Source of the DNA: Thiovibrio sp964588325
Lineage (GTDB): Bacteria; Desulfobacterota; Desulfobulbia; Desulfobulbales; Desulfurivibrionaceae
Length of the DNA stretch: 64,000 bases
Reading direction: 5' to 3'
Assembly (NCBI GenBank): GCA_964588325.1
Contig: CAZPOR010000007.1
Location: 62,001 to 126,000, forward strand
The notes under the pieces were generated by a model. The model searched no databases. It worked only from the letters and a program-made list of their open reading frames with translations, and had not been told where the DNA came from. How positions within the stretch are numbered: the first letter of the stretch is position 1; each line of letters opens with the position of its first letter. The translations under genes were made by a program, and so were the position numbers. Positions 62,103-64,000 of the stretch are shown here, piece by piece.

Positions 62103-62642
62103 CTATTCCCTGCCCAGCAGCTTCTTGGCCAAGGCGCCCAGCTTTGATTCCCGGATGGCAAGAAAATCCAGATCAACCTTGGGTGCCAGCTCGGGCCGCT
62201 GCGCAAGAATCAACTCCGCCGCGATCTCGGCCCCGCCCACGGTCAGCTCCTTGCAGGCAGCGCCGTTTTTTTCCTTGCGCCGCCGGAGCAGCACCCGGCA
62301 GCAGGTGGCGGAGAAACGGGCCCGGAAACGGTCGTGCATCTCCTTGGCCACCTTCTCAAACTCCTTGCTCTTCATCCCCCCCGGTTGCCGAGGCCCGAGA
62401 AAAAGGCTGATGGCGACCTCACCCCCGGCCAGCGAGCCGCAGGTGCAACCGGCCCCGCCCATGCCGTGACAAAACCCGGAACCAAGGCGCACGGCCATCT
62501 CAGGGCTGAGATCGCCGCGAAAGGCCTGGTTGATGACGACAATCACCGTTTCGGAACAGCAGTAGCCCCGGGCCGTAAAGATATTAGCCGCCCGCTCCCC
62601 GACCAGGGCAACGAGGCGGGCTGTATTTTCTTGATTGTTCAT
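62103..62642 (-). CDS. C_GCAxxG_C_C family redox protein
   Basis: 179 residues with the Cys pattern that names the family: YCCSETVIVVINQ, GMGGAGCTCGSLAGGEVAIS and SATCCRVLL, followed by AACKELTVGG. Such proteins are thought to bind a metal or Fe-S centre and are common in strict anaerobes. Cys at about 28, 29, 57, 64, 66, 113, 114 and 130. The neighbours give no functional hint. Repeat B lies upstream. Confidence 0.82.
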   Translation of the reverse strand: MNNQENTARLVALVGERAANIFTARGYCCSETVIVVINQAFRGDLSPEMAVRLGSGFCHGMGGAGCTCGSLAGGEVAISLFLGPRQPGGMKSKEFEKVAKEMHDRFRARFSATCCRVLLRRRKEKNGAACKELTVGGAEIAAELILAQRPELAPKVDLDFLAIRESKLGALAKKLLGRE

Positions 62643-63052
62643 GGTGTTTCCCTTATCGAAAAAAGAGCCCTTCGACAGGCTCAGGGCGAACGGATGGTCT
62701 TATGAGGTCTCTTGCAATCTCGTCTCCGTCAACACCGTTCGTGCTGAGCCTGTCGAAGCACCTGTTTGGAACAACGATCAGATCGCAAGCAAAACACCTG
62801 CTCCTTCTCACAGCACCCCATATACCACAAAAGGGTGGCCGGATCACCCACAATCCAGCCACCCTTTTGCCTTGCGCCTTCTGCCTTTTGCCTTTTTCTA
62901 CCCCTTTCTAAAGGAAGCCTTGAAAAATTCAAGGCTCCTGTGCGGGGCAAGGACGCCCCGTCATTTTCAGCCACTTAAGTTGCTGAAAATGTGAGCAAAA
63001 GCAAAACTTGTTTTGGTTTTGCGGCTTGAAAAATCAACAGGAAGTTGATTTT
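62643..63052. other. Intergenic region rich in inverted repeats
   Basis: About 410 bases without a gene. It holds dispersed repeat B copy 2 (62670-62758) and, at about 62920-63058, several palindromes in a row: CCTTGAAAAATTCAAGG, a GGGGC..GCCCC hairpin, CATTTTCAG..CTGAAAATG and CTTGAAAAATCAAC with its complement next to the clpB stop. Confidence 0.6.
62670..62758. repeat. Dispersed repeat family B, copy 2
   Basis: An 89-base element with the same perfect inverted ends as copy 1 (CTTCGACAGGCTCAG and its complement) and the inner CGAACGG/CCGTTCG pair, but with a different centre. Confidence 0.88.
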
Positions 63053-63058
63053 TCAAGG
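63026..63058 (-). terminator. Possible clpB terminator hairpin
   Basis: CTTGAAAAATCAAC and GTTGATTTTTCAAG form a 14-base stem that overlaps the clpB stop codon. Downstream on the minus strand there is no long T-run, so an extended hairpin or processing site is also possible. Confidence 0.4.
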
Positions 63059-64000
63059 TTCCCTAAAGACCAACCCTGCCTCGCCCCGGTCCACCACGAT
63101 GGTGTCGCCCTCACCAAAGGTGCCGTCCAGGATCTTCATGGCCAGGCCGTCCTGCACATAGCGCTGGATCGCCCGCTTGAGGGGCCTGGCCCCGAAGCTG
63201 GGATCGTAGCCCACCTCGATCAGGTACTCCTTGGCCGCCTCGGTCAGGCTGATGCCGTACTTCTGCTCGGCCAGCCGCTGGGTAAGGAGGGCCACCTGAA
63301 TGTCGATGATCCGGGCAAGATGCTCCTTGCCCAAGGCGTGGAAGATGATGATCTCGTCGATCCGGTTTAAAAATTCGGGCCGGAACTGGGCATGGAGGAT
63401 GGCGTCGATCCGGGTCTGCATCTCGGCCCGCCTCCCCTCACCCATCTCCATGATCATCTGGCTGCCCAGGTTCGAGGTCATGATCAGGATGGTGTTCTTG
63501 AAATCCACGGTCCGCCCCTTGCCGTCGGTCATCCTGCCGTCGTCCAAAATCTGCAAGAGGACGTTGAACACATCCGGATGCGCCTTTTCGATCTCGTCAA
63601 AAAGGATGACCGAATACGGCCTGCGCCGCACCGCCTCGGTGAGATAGCCGCCCTCCTCGTAGCCCACGTAGCCCGGAGGCGCGCCGATCAACCGGGCCAC
63701 CGAATGCTTCTCCATGAACTCGGACATGTCGATGCGGATCATGGCCTTTTCCGTGTCAAAGAGGAAATGGGCCAGGCTCCGGGCCAGCTCGGTCTTGCCC
63801 ACCCCGGTGGGACCTAAAAAGATAAAGGAGCCCAGGGGCCGGTTGGGGTCCTGCAGCCCGGCCCTGGCGCGGCGCACCGCGTTGGCCACGGCGGTGATCG
63901 CCTCGGTCTGGCCCACCACCCGCCTGGCCAGCTCGGCGTCGGCATGGACCAGCTTTTCCTTTTCCCCGGAAAGCAACCGGTCCACCGGGATGCCGGTCCA
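63053..64000 (-). CDS. clpB: ClpB disaggregase, C-terminal half (gene continues past window)
   Basis: Second AAA+ module of ClpB, which with DnaK rescues aggregated proteins. The frame is open through base 64000 (WTGIPVDRLL leads into the visible part), so the N-terminal two thirds lie outside. Visible features: GPTGVGKTELARSLA (Walker A), VILFDEIEKAHPDVFNVLLQ (Walker B), GAPPGYVGYEEGG (pore loop), ITMTSNLGS-like ILIMTSNLGSQ (sensor 1) and GARPLKRAIQRYV (sensor 2). The C-terminus matches ClpB rather than ClpA or ClpC. It is preceded downstream by several inverted repeats. Confidence 0.95.
   Translation of the reverse strand, partial: WTGIPVDRLLSGEKEKLVHADAELARRVVGQTEAITAVANAVRRARAGLQDPNRPLGSFIFLGPTGVGKTELARSLAHFLFDTEKAMIRIDMSEFMEKHSVARLIGAPPGYVGYEEGGYLTEAVRRRPYSVILFDEIEKAHPDVFNVLLQILDDGRMTDGKGRTVDFKNTILIMTSNLGSQMIMEMGEGRRAEMQTRIDAILHAQFRPEFLNRIDEIIIFHALGKEHLARIIDIQVALLTQRLAEQKYGISLTEAAKEYLIEVGYDPSFGARPLKRAIQRYVQDGLAMKILDGTFGEGDTIVVDRGEAGLVFREP

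Overview
The window looks like a GC-rich chromosomal stretch from an anaerobic, Gram-negative, chemotactic bacterium. My best guess is a Desulfobacterota (Desulfobulbales-like) lineage. This rests on LptF/LptG and Mla-type envelope genes, a CheZ-like phosphatase, an HdrA/MvhD/formate-dehydrogenase redox cluster, a double-cubane (2-hydroxyacyl-CoA dehydratase-like) enzyme with its ATPase, and a tRNA-Sec gene. Taxonomy is inferred from gene content only.

Layout. 1-6.1 kb: the end of an HDOD gene, then minus-strand genes for two different GlgC paralogues, a DHH phosphoesterase and an ASKHA (RACo-like) ATPase. 6.4-10.4 kb: lptF-lptG followed by three tightly packed genes (a Cys-rich protein of unknown family, a BadF-type [4Fe-4S] ATPase and a small Cys protein) that may form an undescribed ATP-driven redox system. 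10.4-17.2 kb: membrane protein, Elp3-like radical SAM protein, rnc, tRNA-Cys, a lower-GC two-gene unit (radical SAM enzyme plus a 191-aa partner), an amidohydrolase-fold protein that has lost its metal ligands, tRNA-Val and a DUF2058 gene. 17.5-22.7 kb: a methyltransferase, VF530 and DUF6868 proteins, a lysozyme-inhibitor-like lipoprotein, a YihY membrane protein and a DUF6178-like protein. 22.7-26.3 kb: an Mla/Pqi-type lipid transport operon. 26.6-32.2 kb: large CheZ-like protein, PilZ protein, isochorismatase-family hydrolase, asnS, methyltransferase and cold-shock gene.

32.6-43.9 kb is the metabolic centre: a double-length HdrA, tRNA-Sec (selC), MvhD, a 1368-aa fusion of 2Fe-2S, GltD and formate-dehydrogenase domains, a HesB-like protein with a Cys tail, a tiny membrane protein, the double-cubane protein with its activator ATPase, and a RelE-like ORF whose C-terminus and terminator copy the end of the cold-shock gene. 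HdrA, MvhD and the GltD-FdhA fusion plausibly form one flavin-based electron-transfer complex linking formate, NAD(P)H and ferredoxin.

44.0-51.7 kb: MarC, universal stress protein, P-type cation ATPase, LysM lipoprotein, Ser/Thr kinase with TPRs, HDOD protein. 51.9-60.6 kb is a defence-type island: NERD nuclease, type III restriction-modification (mod/res), a DUF1016 (YhcG) relic, a RhuM protein overlapping a NucS-like nuclease, and a RhuM-Fic fusion. 60.9-64 kb: dihydrouridine synthase, a C_GCAxxG_C_C protein and the 3' half of clpB. Two families of small dispersed inverted repeats (four and two copies) sit in intergenic gaps.
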